Assembly: GCF_025837095.1 (NCBI RefSeq) | Contig: NZ_CP107551.1 | Location: 3,838,668-3,902,667 of the forward strand | Length of the DNA stretch: 64,000 nucleotides | From: Rhodococcus sp. Z13 | Lineage (GTDB): Bacteria > Actinomycetota > Actinomycetes > Mycobacteriales > Mycobacteriaceae | Direction: 5' to 3' | In this document: positions 48,589 through 57,092 of the stretch, in pieces | Layout of the letters: every line of letters begins with the position of its first letter | Position numbering within the stretch: the stretch's first letter is position 1 | Program-made: the position numbers and the translations under genes | Notes under the pieces: model-generated | Seen by the model: the letters and a program-made list of their open reading frames with translations, nothing else | What the model was told of the DNA's origin: nothing | Database searches by the model: none

Positions 48589-49394
48589 CCAACGGACTCT
48601 CCCTCTCCTCCGTCCTCCCCACACCCGCCAAGGACGTCGCGGTGTGCGTGGTCGGAGCCGGGGCCATCGGGCACGCCGTCGCCGACGCGATCCGACACGA
48701 CGAGGTGCCCGGGGTCCATCTGACCGCCGTGCTGTGTTCGCGCAGCACCGTCGCCGAGACCGAGCACGCCCTCGAGGCGAGCGACCTGGTGGTCGAGGCG
48801 GCCACCGTGGCCGCGGCCCGCGAACTGATCCCGCACGTCACCAGGCTCGGCAAGGACGTCGTCGTCTGCTCGGCCGGGGTGTTCGCGGAGTGCGCCGATC
48901 CGGAGGTCCTCGTCGACGGGCCCGGCCGCGTGCTGCTGCCCACCGGGGCGCTCGGTGGCTTCGACATCCTCGCCGCCGCGGCCCGGGCCGGCACCGCCGA
49001 CGCACGATTGCGGCACACCACCATCAAGCGGCCCACCGCGCTGGGCGTCGAAGAGGCCCTGACCGCCCCGCGAGAGGTGTTCCGGGGGTCGGCGCGGGAG
49101 GCCGCGCTGCGGTTCCCCAAGACGTCGAACTCGTCGGTGACCCTCGCCCTGGCCACCCTCGGGCTCGACCGGGTGGAGGTCGTCGTGGTGGCCGACCCCG
49201 CCGCCACCGAGACCCGGCACGTCCTGGAGTGGACCTCGCCGGTGGGTCGCTACGAGCTGAGCTTCACCAACGCCGTCGACCCGTCCTCCGGTGGGCGGAC
49301 CTCGGCGGTCACCGCGCTGTCGGTGCTCGAGGTGCTGGCCGCGCTGGCCCGCGGTGTGGGGCCGGGTGTGGTGGTGGTCGAACCGGCCGGGTGA
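48585..49394 (+). CDS. Aspartate dehydrogenase-like NAD(P)-dependent enzyme
   Basis: The 269-residue protein has a Rossmann start (VAVCVVGAGAIGHAVADAI), VVEAATVAAARELIPH, LPTGALGGFDILAAA and the DUF108-type core TTIKRPTALGVEEA. The conserved RFPKTSNSSVTLALATLGLDRV region of NadX-like enzymes follows. Known members interconvert aspartate and iminoaspartate. In this operon it may process an amino-acid fragment released by the amidohydrolase or glutamyltransferase steps (inference). ATG 48585 overlaps the upstream stop. Confidence 0.85.
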   Translation: MTNGLSLSSVLPTPAKDVAVCVVGAGAIGHAVADAIRHDEVPGVHLTAVLCSRSTVAETEHALEASDLVVEAATVAAARELIPHVTRLGKDVVVCSAGVFAECADPEVLVDGPGRVLLPTGALGGFDILAAAARAGTADARLRHTTIKRPTALGVEEALTAPREVFRGSAREAALRFPKTSNSSVTLALATLGLDRVEVVVVADPAATETRHVLEWTSPVGRYELSFTNAVDPSSGGRTSAVTALSVLEVLAALARGVGPGVVVVEPAG

Positions 49395-49624
49395 ATCGTC
49401 CCGTCCGGGTCCATGGTCCCGCCACGGATCCGGAACAGCCACGCGAACCACCCTTTTGGGACGACTTAGGTCACATTCTCGCCGTCCGGGCGCCATTCGG
49501 GTGGCGAAGGTGTGAACACGTGCTGTACACAGTGTGAAACAACACATCTCGCAGGTGGAGGTGTAGCTCCCCACCGGGAGCGGAATCCTCCGTCCACCTG
49601 ACCGACGACCCTCGGGAGAAGCCT

Positions 49625-50005
49625 GTGACGAATTCCGTGCGTGATACCCAACAGATCCGGGTTCTCTTCCTCGGCGCTCCTACCGACCCCGTGGAGGCCG
49701 ACCGCTGGACCGAATTCCGGTCCCGCTTCGCCGATGCCGGCATCGAGATCACCTCCGAGGTCGACGACGACCTCGACTACGCCATCGTGGCGGAAGACAT
49801 ACTCGACGGTTACTGCACTGCAGCCGAAGCACTCTCATTGCAAAAACTGCGTGTCCGTGAGGTTTCGTACTCGAGCACCTGCGCCGATCCCGGCCAGATC
49901 GTGACGGCGCTGCTCCACTCGATTCCCGGCGCGGCACCCGTGGTGCCCATCTCCACCGCCTCTGCCCGGATCTTCGGGCGTACCGCGGCGGCCGACGCCG
50001 TCTGA
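49625..50005 (+). CDS. Small protein of unknown function, faintly BRCT-like
   Basis: The 126-residue product starts at GTG 49625 after GGGAGAAG. Pattern: a beta strand RVLFLGAPTD, a helix, then LDYAIVAEDIL, a helix with KLRVREVSY, and a tail PVVPISTASARIFG. The strand-helix order and the KLRVREVSY stretch recall BRCT domains, but the match is weak and no function is claimed. It stands alone before a strong terminator. Confidence 0.6.
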   Translation: MTNSVRDTQQIRVLFLGAPTDPVEADRWTEFRSRFADAGIEITSEVDDDLDYAIVAEDILDGYCTAAEALSLQKLRVREVSYSSTCADPGQIVTALLHSIPGAAPVVPISTASARIFGRTAAADAV

Positions 50006-50015
50006 CACAGCCAGG

Positions 50016-50044
50016 TGCCCGCGCGGATGCGTTCCGCGCGGGCA
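50016..50044. terminator. Hairpin terminator between convergent genes
   Basis: TGCCCGCGCGGA (50016-50027) pairs perfectly with TCCGCGCGGGCA (50033-50044) across a 5-base loop. It separates the plus-strand small protein gene from the SDR gene on the minus strand. Confidence 0.75.
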
Positions 50045-50058
50045 TCGTCGTATCCGCT

Positions 50059-50979
50059 CTACGGCGAGGGCATTCCGCCGTTGACGTGGATCGTCGCCCC
50101 CACCACGTAACTGGATTCCGGTGACGCCAGGAAGACGTAGGCCGGTGCCAGCTCGGTGGGCTGCCCGGCCCGGCCCAGCGGCGTGCTCTGCCCGAACTCG
50201 GGGAGTTCCTCCTTGGGCTGGCCGTCCGACGGCTGCAGCGGCGTCCAGATCGGGCCCGGCGCCACCGCGTTGACGCGGATACCCTTGCTCGCCAACTGGG
50301 TTGCCATGTTCTTCGTGAAGTTGTTGATGGCGGCCTTCGTCGACGAGTAGTCGAGCAGCGGCGGCGACGGCTGGTACGCCACGATCGACGTGGTGTTGAT
50401 GATCGTCGACCCCGGCTGCAGATGCTTCAGCGCCGCGCGCGTGGTGCGGAACATCGCGAGGATGTTCACCTGGAAGGTCTGCTCGAGCTGGTCGTCGTCG
50501 AGGTCCTCGAGCCCGTCGACAGCGATCTGCTTGCCGGCGTTGTTGACGAGGATGTCGAGGCCGCCGAGTTCGTCGGCCGCCTTGTTCACCACGTCGGCGC
50601 AGAAGGACGCGTTGGCGAGGTCGCCGGGGATGGCCACGGCCTTGCGGCCGCTGTCGGAGATGATCCGCGCGACCTTCTCGGCGTCGGGCTGCTCGTCGGG
50701 CAGGTAGGAGATCGCGACGTCGGCGCCCTCGCGGGCGAACGCGATGGCGGTGGCGGCGCCGATGCCGGAGTCGCCGCCGGTGACGAGGGCCTTGCGGCCC
50801 GTCAGGCGTCCGGTGCCGCGGTAGGAGAACTCGCCGATGTCCGCCTTGGGCACGAGGTCGGCGTCGAGGCCCGGTTCCGGCTGGTCCTGCTTCGGCGGTG
50901 AGATGGAGGGATAGCGCGCGACCGGGTCCTGGAAGTGCAGCTGGTCGGTGCGGGTCCGGTGGGCGTCGTCGTCTGACAT
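50059..50979 (-). CDS. Short-chain dehydrogenase/reductase (YghA/YdaD-like)
   Basis: The 306-residue NAD(P)-dependent oxidoreductase has an N-terminal extension (FQDPVARYPSISPPKQDQPEPGLDADL) typical of the general-stress SDR group. TGGDSGIGAA binds the cofactor, NNAGKQ follows, and the catalytic Ser-Tyr-Lys appears as TSIVAYQPSPPLLDYSSTKAA. The end VVGATIHVNGGMPSP is also typical. ATG 50979 was chosen over a longer frame reaching 51132. The substrate is unknown; homologues respond to stress. Confidence 0.92.
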   Translation of the reverse strand: MSDDDAHRTRTDQLHFQDPVARYPSISPPKQDQPEPGLDADLVPKADIGEFSYRGTGRLTGRKALVTGGDSGIGAATAIAFAREGADVAISYLPDEQPDAEKVARIISDSGRKAVAIPGDLANASFCADVVNKAADELGGLDILVNNAGKQIAVDGLEDLDDDQLEQTFQVNILAMFRTTRAALKHLQPGSTIINTTSIVAYQPSPPLLDYSSTKAAINNFTKNMATQLASKGIRVNAVAPGPIWTPLQPSDGQPKEELPEFGQSTPLGRAGQPTELAPAYVFLASPESSYVVGATIHVNGGMPSP

Positions 50980-51182
50980 GGAGTGCCGTCCTGCGGGTCG
51001 AGGTGTGGTTCGCGGTCCTCGGAACGGCTTCCCGACGCGTCGGGCCCGCAAACGCGGCGCAGAGAAGGACCCCGCCGATTGGGCATGCGAGGAACCATTC
51101 GGCGGGGCCCGGTGTCGCCTGCCGGGGGGCACAGCGACAGGATCACGCTATCGGTCGGTCGATCTTGTTTCCAGGGCGGGTC

Positions 51183-52691
51183 TCAGTACGCGCCCTCGCT
51201 CGTCACCACGGCCTTGACGGTCTTCGCGATGATCAGCAGGTCGCTGACCATCGACCAGTTCTCCACGTACGACAGGTCGAGCCGCACCGACTCGTCCCAC
51301 GACAGATCCGACCGGCCGCTCACCTGCCACAAGCCCGTCACGCCCGGTCGCACCAGCAGGCGGCGCTTGACCCGGCCGTCGTAGCTCTCCACCTCACGCC
51401 GCAGCGGGGGTCGCGGCCCCACCACGCTCATCTCCCCGCGCAGCACGTTGACGAACTGCGGCAGCTCGTCGAGGCTGAAGCGGCGCAGAATGCGGCCGAC
51501 CCGCGTCACCCGCGGATCCTCGCGCATCTTGAACAGCACGCCGGCGCCCTCGTTCTTCTCCAACAGCGAAGTCACCTGCTTGTCGGCGTTCACGACCATC
51601 GAGCGGAACTTGATCATCCCGAACGGTTTTCCGTCGAGCCCGATGCGCACCGAGCTGTAGAAGACGGGCCCGCGGTCGTCGAGCTTGATCAGGGCGGCGA
51701 TCACCGCGAACACCGGAAACAGCACGAGCAGTGCCGCGAGGGAGAACGCGAGGTCGAACAGGCGCTTCCCGCTGCGCTTCGCGCCGTGGTAGCTGGGCTT
51801 CTCGACGTGGATGAGCGGCAGGCCCGCCACCGGGCGCATCTCCAGGCGCGGGCCGGACACGTCCACGACGCCGGTCGCCACCACGAGATCGGCGCGTTCG
51901 GGTTCGAGCTTCCACAGCAGGTCGCGGATGCCCTCGTGGCCGAGGGTCTCGGTGGCCGTCACCGCCACCGTGTCGGCGCCGGACTCACGCAGCGCCTCGA
52001 CGACGGTGCTCTCGTCGCCGTAGACGGGGATCTTCCGACCCTCGACGTCGACGTGCTCGCCGGGCATGCCCGAGTACCGCGGGACGCACACGCCCACGAC
52101 GCGGTAACCCTCGCCGATCTGCCGATGGAACGTGCTCGCCATGTGCCGCACGGCCCGGGAGCCACCCACCACCAGCACCGCCGTGGTGAACTCGCCGCGG
52201 CGACGCTTCCTGGCGACGATCTTCCGCCACACCCACCGCCCGAACAGCAGGCCGGCGAGACCGGCGGGCAGCGCGATCGCCAGGTAGCCGCGCGCGAGAT
52301 CCATCCGGAAGATCAGCGCCACGATGGCGACCGCCCCGAACAGGTTGAGCGAGGCCGACACGACCCGCTGGTACTCCTCGAAACCCGCCCCGATCACCCG
52401 GTGCGAGCGCGTGCGAAACAGGGCGAGGAAGCCGATCCACACGAGGGCGAAGGCGGTCGAGACCATCGTGTAGTCCAGCGAGCCGAGGCCGTGCACCGTG
52501 GTGGTCGCGTCGTGGCCGAAGCGGACCACGTGCGCGAGCAGGACCGCCGCGACGACGATCGCCGCGTCCGTCCAGAACAGGCTGGTGATGTAGGACTTCT
52601 GCCAGTCCCATCGCGTGGCCCCGGACGCGTCCGTGCGTCGGTGGCGAATGCGGTTCGCGGACTTGTAGTTCTGCTCCCCGACCGCGGTCAT
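51183..52691 (-). CDS. Exopolysaccharide polyprenyl glycosylphosphotransferase (paralogue 1)
   Basis: The 502-residue initiating transferase moves a sugar-1-phosphate from a nucleotide sugar to undecaprenyl phosphate in the membrane. It has several N-terminal helices, a central Rossmann-like domain (TAVLVVGGSRAVRHMAS), a further helix and the C-terminal bacterial sugar transferase domain. That domain shows KRLFDLAFSLAALLVLFPVFAVIAAL, FKMREDPRVTRVGRILRRFSLDELPQ, VGPRPPLRREV and GVTGLWQVSGRS. ATG 52691 is assumed; GTG 52739 is possible. A conserved hairpin (52711-52727) lies just upstream, shared with paralogue 2. Confidence 0.92.
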   Translation of the reverse strand: MTAVGEQNYKSANRIRHRRTDASGATRWDWQKSYITSLFWTDAAIVVAAVLLAHVVRFGHDATTTVHGLGSLDYTMVSTAFALVWIGFLALFRTRSHRVIGAGFEEYQRVVSASLNLFGAVAIVALIFRMDLARGYLAIALPAGLAGLLFGRWVWRKIVARKRRRGEFTTAVLVVGGSRAVRHMASTFHRQIGEGYRVVGVCVPRYSGMPGEHVDVEGRKIPVYGDESTVVEALRESGADTVAVTATETLGHEGIRDLLWKLEPERADLVVATGVVDVSGPRLEMRPVAGLPLIHVEKPSYHGAKRSGKRLFDLAFSLAALLVLFPVFAVIAALIKLDDRGPVFYSSVRIGLDGKPFGMIKFRSMVVNADKQVTSLLEKNEGAGVLFKMREDPRVTRVGRILRRFSLDELPQFVNVLRGEMSVVGPRPPLRREVESYDGRVKRRLLVRPGVTGLWQVSGRSDLSWDESVRLDLSYVENWSMVSDLLIIAKTVKAVVTSEGAY

Positions 52692-53039
52692 GACGAAAGA
52701 ACCCTCACCGTGTCTCCTCCCCGAGACGCTGCGGAGCACGAATCACCGATCCACTCGGCACCCGATATCCCGTGTCGACGGCGCCACCTCCCTGTGACGC
52801 CCCCACCCGTTATATGTCCGAAATCGTCGCACAAGATCGTTACCGACACGTGGCAACGCGAAGAACTCACCCGAGGTGATCACTTGCCTCCGGGATCAGA
52901 TGCCGAGTCGGCAAGCAACGGCGCCCAGATCTCGGCCTCTGTGTCGTTCGATCACACGATTTACAGGACTCATCTCCCGCCGATACAAAGCGGAGTGCTG
53001 CCTATCTGGGCAGAACACGCAAAAGACAGGTGGCTGCCC
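52692..53039. promoter_or_regulatory. Divergent promoter region between glycosyltransferase 1 and the vWA-cutinase gene
   Basis: These 348 bases hold no convincing gene other than a possible 6-codon leader. A TATAAC hexamer on the minus strand (within 52810-52816) could be the -10 box of the glycosyltransferase. The shared hairpin lies at 52711-52727. Confidence 0.4.
52711..52727 (-). repeat. 17-bp leader hairpin shared by both glycosylphosphotransferase genes
   Basis: TGTCTCCTCCCCGAGAC occurs here and again at 57115-57131, 20-23 bases upstream of each start codon. On the mRNA it folds as GTCTC-GGGGAG-GAGAC, exposing an SD-like GGGGAG in the loop. Protein-binding or translational control is an inference. 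Confidence 0.6.
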
Positions 53040-54923
53040 ATGAGTAAACACAGATCGCGTTCGCGAGTACCGAAGATCGTCGGTCGAGCTCTCGTCACTC
53101 TCACGGGGGCAGTTGCCCTGGCCCTCGGCTCGATCGCGGCACTCCTGGCCCACGCCGACCCAGCTGAACCAAGCGTCCTGTTCGTGGTCGACACTTCCGG
53201 CTCCATGTACGGCACGCCGCTGGAACAGGCCAAGGAAGCCCTGCGCGCGGGCATCGATGCTCTCGCTCCGGGACAGGCTGCAGGTTTGCGTTCGTTCGAA
53301 GGGGAATGTGGCGACGGGGGCCGCCTGCTCGTGCCCGTCGGTACCGACAACCGTGACGAGTTGGAATCTGCTGCCAACGGCCTCTGGGCCGGCGGCGGCA
53401 CTCCTACGCCCGATGCACTCCGAGCAGCCGCGAACGATCTGCCCTCCAGCGGCGATCGCACCATCATCCTGATCAGCGACGGCTACAGCACCTGCGGCGA
53501 CCCGTGTGTCACGGCTGCAGAGTTGAAGGATCAGCTCGGCATCGACTTCCGGGTCCATGCAGTCGGCTTCAACGCTCCCAGCAATGCAGAAAGCGAACTG
53601 AGCTGCATTGCGAACGTCACGGGCGGTCAGTACTTCACCGCGACGAACACCGAAGAACTCAGTTCGGCCATTTCATCGGCCGTAACCACCGGATCCGGTG
53701 ACCTTCGTCCGGGGATCGTCTGCGGGTCGCCGACCTTCATCGGTGTTCGCGGCTCGAACGAGGATCCTCAGACTCCGGATCTCGCCTACTACCGGGTGAA
53801 CGCCAGTAAGAACAAGCCTTATCACGAGGACGGCACCGTCGATCTCGGCATCGGTAGTCGGCTGGCACCGATGTTCGACTTCCTGCAGCGACAGTCGTCC
53901 GTGGACTACGACTTCAACTTCATGCCCGTGGCCTACCCGGCCATTCCTGTGAACCCTCTCGACCGTCAGTACCCAGCAGGGTACGCAGAATCAGTCGAGA
54001 TCGGCGCTGCGAACCTGAAGCGCATCGTAAAGGCCCTCTACGACAAGTGCGACGGGGATACACGTGTCGCGCTGGCCGGATATTCACAAGGCGCGAATGT
54101 CATCAACCGCTATCTCGCCCAGAACGCGGAAGAGGAAGAAGTCGGGATCATCAAATCCGTCGTCTTCTTCGGGGATCCCAACGCGCGGCCCGGACGAGTG
54201 GGTGAGCGACACGAAGGCACGGCAACGAGCTACACCGGCTTGGTCGTCCGAATGAACATGGAAGCTGACGCCGACATTCGGAATTATCTGAGCGGCCACA
54301 GGAACGTGGTCAGCTCGTTCTGCCTGTCGCGTGACGTCATTTGCAACCCGCGCGTGAACAGCCAGGACACGGTGGAATCCGATCTCATCCTGGGATACCT
54401 CGGTCATGGCTCCTACGGGTCATCCAATACCAAGATCACCTGTCCGGTGACGGGCCAGAAGAACACCGTCCTCTACGAATGCGCCGCATATCGGATCATG
54501 CAGGACCTCGGATACTCGCTTCCAACAGCCGAACCCAAGCCGACCCTGCTGCAGCGAGGGCAGCAGGTTCTGATCTCCCTCGGCGGATGGCTTGCAAGTC
54601 AGCCCGGCGTCACGATCTTCGCCTCCGATCCACAAGTGGTCGGCACCTTCGAAACCGATGAGGACGGCAATGCATTGCTGGCGGTGAACGTGCCGGACAA
54701 CGCGGAGATGGGGGAACACCACATCATCGTCGAGCAGGACGGCCGATCGGCTCGGATCCCGGTAACGGTGGTCGAGTCGACCTCCAGCGCAGAGGATGTC
54801 GTGTTCTCCTTCGGGCCGGAGGACGGACTCGATGACCAGCCCGACCCGGGAACGGGAAGCTCGGGCCTGAGCAGCGGAAGTGCAATCATCGGCACGGGAA
54901 GCGCAGGGGGCCGCGGGCGATGA
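53040..54923 (+). CDS. Secreted von Willebrand A / cutinase-like fusion protein
   Basis: The 627-residue protein begins with a basic signal sequence (SKHRSRSRVPKIVGRALVTLTGAVALALG) ending near AHA. A vWA domain follows, with the metal site DTSGSMYG, the Thr of GGGTPTPD and ISDGYST. A cutinase-type alpha/beta hydrolase domain then shows FIGVRGSNED, the nucleophile VALAGYSQGANV, FFGDPNARPG and a late LGYLGHGSYG with a His. A C-terminal beta-rich region and a Gly/Ser tail end it. The nearest ATG with CAGGTGG upstream is 53040; the long upstream frame is non-coding. It probably acts at the cell surface, perhaps on mycolate or lipid esters (inference). It ends at a strong terminator. Confidence 0.85.
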   Translation: MSKHRSRSRVPKIVGRALVTLTGAVALALGSIAALLAHADPAEPSVLFVVDTSGSMYGTPLEQAKEALRAGIDALAPGQAAGLRSFEGECGDGGRLLVPVGTDNRDELESAANGLWAGGGTPTPDALRAAANDLPSSGDRTIILISDGYSTCGDPCVTAAELKDQLGIDFRVHAVGFNAPSNAESELSCIANVTGGQYFTATNTEELSSAISSAVTTGSGDLRPGIVCGSPTFIGVRGSNEDPQTPDLAYYRVNASKNKPYHEDGTVDLGIGSRLAPMFDFLQRQSSVDYDFNFMPVAYPAIPVNPLDRQYPAGYAESVEIGAANLKRIVKALYDKCDGDTRVALAGYSQGANVINRYLAQNAEEEEVGIIKSVVFFGDPNARPGRVGERHEGTATSYTGLVVRMNMEADADIRNYLSGHRNVVSSFCLSRDVICNPRVNSQDTVESDLILGYLGHGSYGSSNTKITCPVTGQKNTVLYECAAYRIMQDLGYSLPTAEPKPTLLQRGQQVLISLGGWLASQPGVTIFASDPQVVGTFETDEDGNALLAVNVPDNAEMGEHHIIVEQDGRSARIPVTVVESTSSAEDVVFSFGPEDGLDDQPDPGTGSSGLSSGSAIIGTGSAGGRGR

Positions 54924-54929
54924 ACCGAC

Positions 54930-54963
54930 ACCGATGCCGGCCGAGAGATCGGCCGGCATCGGT
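54930..54963. terminator. Hairpin terminator after the vWA-cutinase gene
   Basis: ACCGATGCCGGCC (54930-54942) pairs perfectly with GGCCGGCATCGGT (54951-54963), with an 8-base loop. It lies between convergent genes and has no clear U-tract, as is common in actinobacteria. Confidence 0.75.
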
Positions 54964-54990
54964 CGTGCCCACAGTCCCGCCTCCTCGGCG

Positions 54991-55425
54991 TTATGTGTAG
55001 TGGCTGTACACAAAGCCGGTGAGTCCCTTCCGGATCGCCTCGACCGCGTGCTTCTGTCCCCGGCGCAGCACGAAACCCGGCACCGGAACCTTCGGGTCGA
55101 GCGACATGGTCACGTGCACACGCGTGCCGTCCCCACTCGGTTCGACGGCGTACTCCCCGTCCTGGCTGCGCTGCATGGAGCTCTCGACGAGCGACCACGA
55201 CGTCGAATGCCCGGTCCACTGGTGCTCCACCGTCACGGTGTCGGAAAACCCGAACAGCGACAACGTCATGCGCACCCGGCGCGGGCGGCCGTCGTCGTAG
55301 CGGCTGAGCACCTCCACGCGCTTGTGTGCCGACGACCAGTCGGGGATGTGTTCGACATCCTCGAGGGCGCGCATCACCTGCTCGGGTGAGGCGTCGATGT
55401 CGAAGCTGTCGGAGACGCTGACCAT
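54991..55425 (-). CDS. SRPBCC (START/Bet v1-like) family protein
   Basis: The 144-residue protein has the polyketide-cyclase-like pattern VSDSFDIDASPEQVMRALEDVEHIPDW. Beta strands with HQWTGHSTSWSLVESS and TRVHVTMSLDPKVPVPGFVLRR follow. It probably binds a hydrophobic ligand. ATG 55425 is chosen; GTG 55434 overlaps its own ribosome-binding sequence. No partner gene is obvious. Confidence 0.82.
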   Translation of the reverse strand: MVSVSDSFDIDASPEQVMRALEDVEHIPDWSSAHKRVEVLSRYDDGRPRRVRMTLSLFGFSDTVTVEHQWTGHSTSWSLVESSMQRSQDGEYAVEPSGDGTRVHVTMSLDPKVPVPGFVLRRGQKHAVEAIRKGLTGFVYSHYT

Positions 55426-55511
55426 GCCGGGCACTCCTCGTGTGCGGGGGACGTCGGTTCCCTCTTGTGTGACCGGGGAGCGGCTGCCGGAAACGTCGCG
55501 TGGAAAACGAA

Positions 55512-55544
55512 AGAGGCCTCGGACCTGTCCGGTCCGAGGCCTCT
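55512..55544 (-). terminator. Intrinsic terminator of glycosyltransferase 2
   Basis: AGAGGCCTCGGACC (55512-55525) pairs perfectly with GGTCCGAGGCCTCT (55531-55544). On the minus strand it is followed by a T-rich tail (CTTTCGTTTTCC), so it fits a classic rho-independent terminator. Confidence 0.85.
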
Positions 55545-55562
55545 CCTACGGTCTTCGGTGAC

Positions 55563-57092
55563 TCAGTAGGCGCCGTCGCTGGCGACGACCGCCTTGAGGG
55601 TCTTCCCGACGATCAGCACATCGGTAACCATCGACCAGTTCTCCACGTACTTCAGATCCAGCCGCACCGACTCGTCCCACGACAGATCCGACCGGCCACT
55701 GACCTGCCACAGACCCGTCACACCCGGACGCACCAGCAGACGGCGCTTGACCCGACCGTCGTAAGCCTCGACCTCACGCCGCAGCGGCGGACGCGGACCC
55801 ACCACACTCATCTCGCCGCGCAGGACGTTGATGAACTGCGGCAGCTCGTCGAGGCTGAAGCGACGCAGGACCCGGCCGACCTTCGTCACCCGCGGATCCT
55901 CACGCATCTTGAACAGCGGGCCGGCGCCCTCGTTCTGCTCGAGCAGCGTGTCGACCATCCTGTCGGCGTCGACCACCATCGACCGGAACTTGATCATCCC
56001 GAACGGCTCACCGTCCAGACCGATCCGCTCGGCCCTGTAGAACACCGGACCCCGATCGTCGAGCTTGATCAGCGCCGCGATCACCGCGAACACCGGCGCC
56101 AGCGCCAGCAGCGCCGCACCCGCGAACGCCAGGTCGAACAGACGCTTCCCGCTGCGCTTGGCCCCGTGGTAGCTGGGCTTCTCGACGTGGATCAGCGGCA
56201 GACCCGCCACCGGACGCATCTCCAGACGCGGACCGGCCACATCGACCACACCGGTGGCCACCACCAGATCCGTGTCCAGCGGGTCGAGCTGCCACACCAG
56301 ATCCTGGATGCCCTCGGTGCCGAGCGTCTCGGTCGCCGTCACCACCACCGTGTCGGCACCCGACAGCTGCACCGCCTCGACCACCGACCGCTCGTCGCCG
56401 TAGATGGTGATCCTCCGGTCGCCGACCTGGATGGACTCCCCCGGCGCACCCGAGTAACGCGGAACACACACGCCGACAACGCGATAGCCCTCGTCCTTCT
56501 GACGCGCGAAGTCCCGGGCCATGTCCTGTACCGCCTTGGCCGCACCGACGACCAGCACGGAGGTGCGGAACTCACCGCGGCTGCGCTTGCGCACCACGAC
56601 CTTGCGCCACATCAACCGGCCGAACAGCAGCCCCGCCAGACCCGTCGGCAACGCGATCGCCAGATATCCGCGGGCGATGTCCTGCTGAGCCAGGAACGCC
56701 ACCATCGCGATCGTCCCGAACAACGCCAGCGTCGCCGAGACGACGCGCTGGTACTCGTCGTAGCCGGCGCCGATCACCCGCGGCGACCGCGTGCGGAACA
56801 CACTCAGCGCCGTGAGCCATCCGACGATGAAGACGGCGGAAAAGATCGCGTAGTTGAAGTTGGTTCCGCTGGCGGGATCGAGCAGGTCCTCGTAGCCGAA
56901 CCGGATCCACTGGGCCAGCAGCACGGACAAGACGACGACCACCGCATCGGTGATGGCCAGCCTCTTCACATACGCGCCCTGCCACTTGCGCCGGTTCAGC
57001 CCGACGCGCGGCGACGCGTCCGCGGACATCCGGACAGCCGAACGTCGCGGCGTATCGGACGGGTCGACTCCTCTGTCATCGACCGTCGTCAT
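55563..57092 (-). CDS. Exopolysaccharide polyprenyl glycosylphosphotransferase (paralogue 2)
   Basis: The 509-residue protein is close to paralogue 1 over its whole length and nearly identical in the catalytic domain (KRLFDLAFAGAALLAL, FKMREDPRVTKVGRVLRRFSLDELPQ, VGPRPPLRREV, GLWQVSGRSDLSWDESVRLDL). The N-terminal helices (AITDAVVVVLSVLLAQWIRFGYED) are more diverged. ATG 57092 follows GGGGAGGA; earlier in-frame starts exist up to 57200. The pair looks like a duplication separated by the vWA-cutinase and SRPBCC genes. Different sugar or acceptor preferences are possible. Confidence 0.92.
   Translation of the reverse strand: MTTVDDRGVDPSDTPRRSAVRMSADASPRVGLNRRKWQGAYVKRLAITDAVVVVLSVLLAQWIRFGYEDLLDPASGTNFNYAIFSAVFIVGWLTALSVFRTRSPRVIGAGYDEYQRVVSATLALFGTIAMVAFLAQQDIARGYLAIALPTGLAGLLFGRLMWRKVVVRKRSRGEFRTSVLVVGAAKAVQDMARDFARQKDEGYRVVGVCVPRYSGAPGESIQVGDRRITIYGDERSVVEAVQLSGADTVVVTATETLGTEGIQDLVWQLDPLDTDLVVATGVVDVAGPRLEMRPVAGLPLIHVEKPSYHGAKRSGKRLFDLAFAGAALLALAPVFAVIAALIKLDDRGPVFYRAERIGLDGEPFGMIKFRSMVVDADRMVDTLLEQNEGAGPLFKMREDPRVTKVGRVLRRFSLDELPQFINVLRGEMSVVGPRPPLRREVEAYDGRVKRRLLVRPGVTGLWQVSGRSDLSWDESVRLDLKYVENWSMVTDVLIVGKTLKAVVASDGAY

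Noticed and set aside
50898-53039. N-terminal extension of about 700 residues on the vWA-cutinase frame
   Set aside because: The region is antisense to the SDR and glycosyltransferase genes and lacks domain sequence. A signal peptide starts precisely at ATG 53040.
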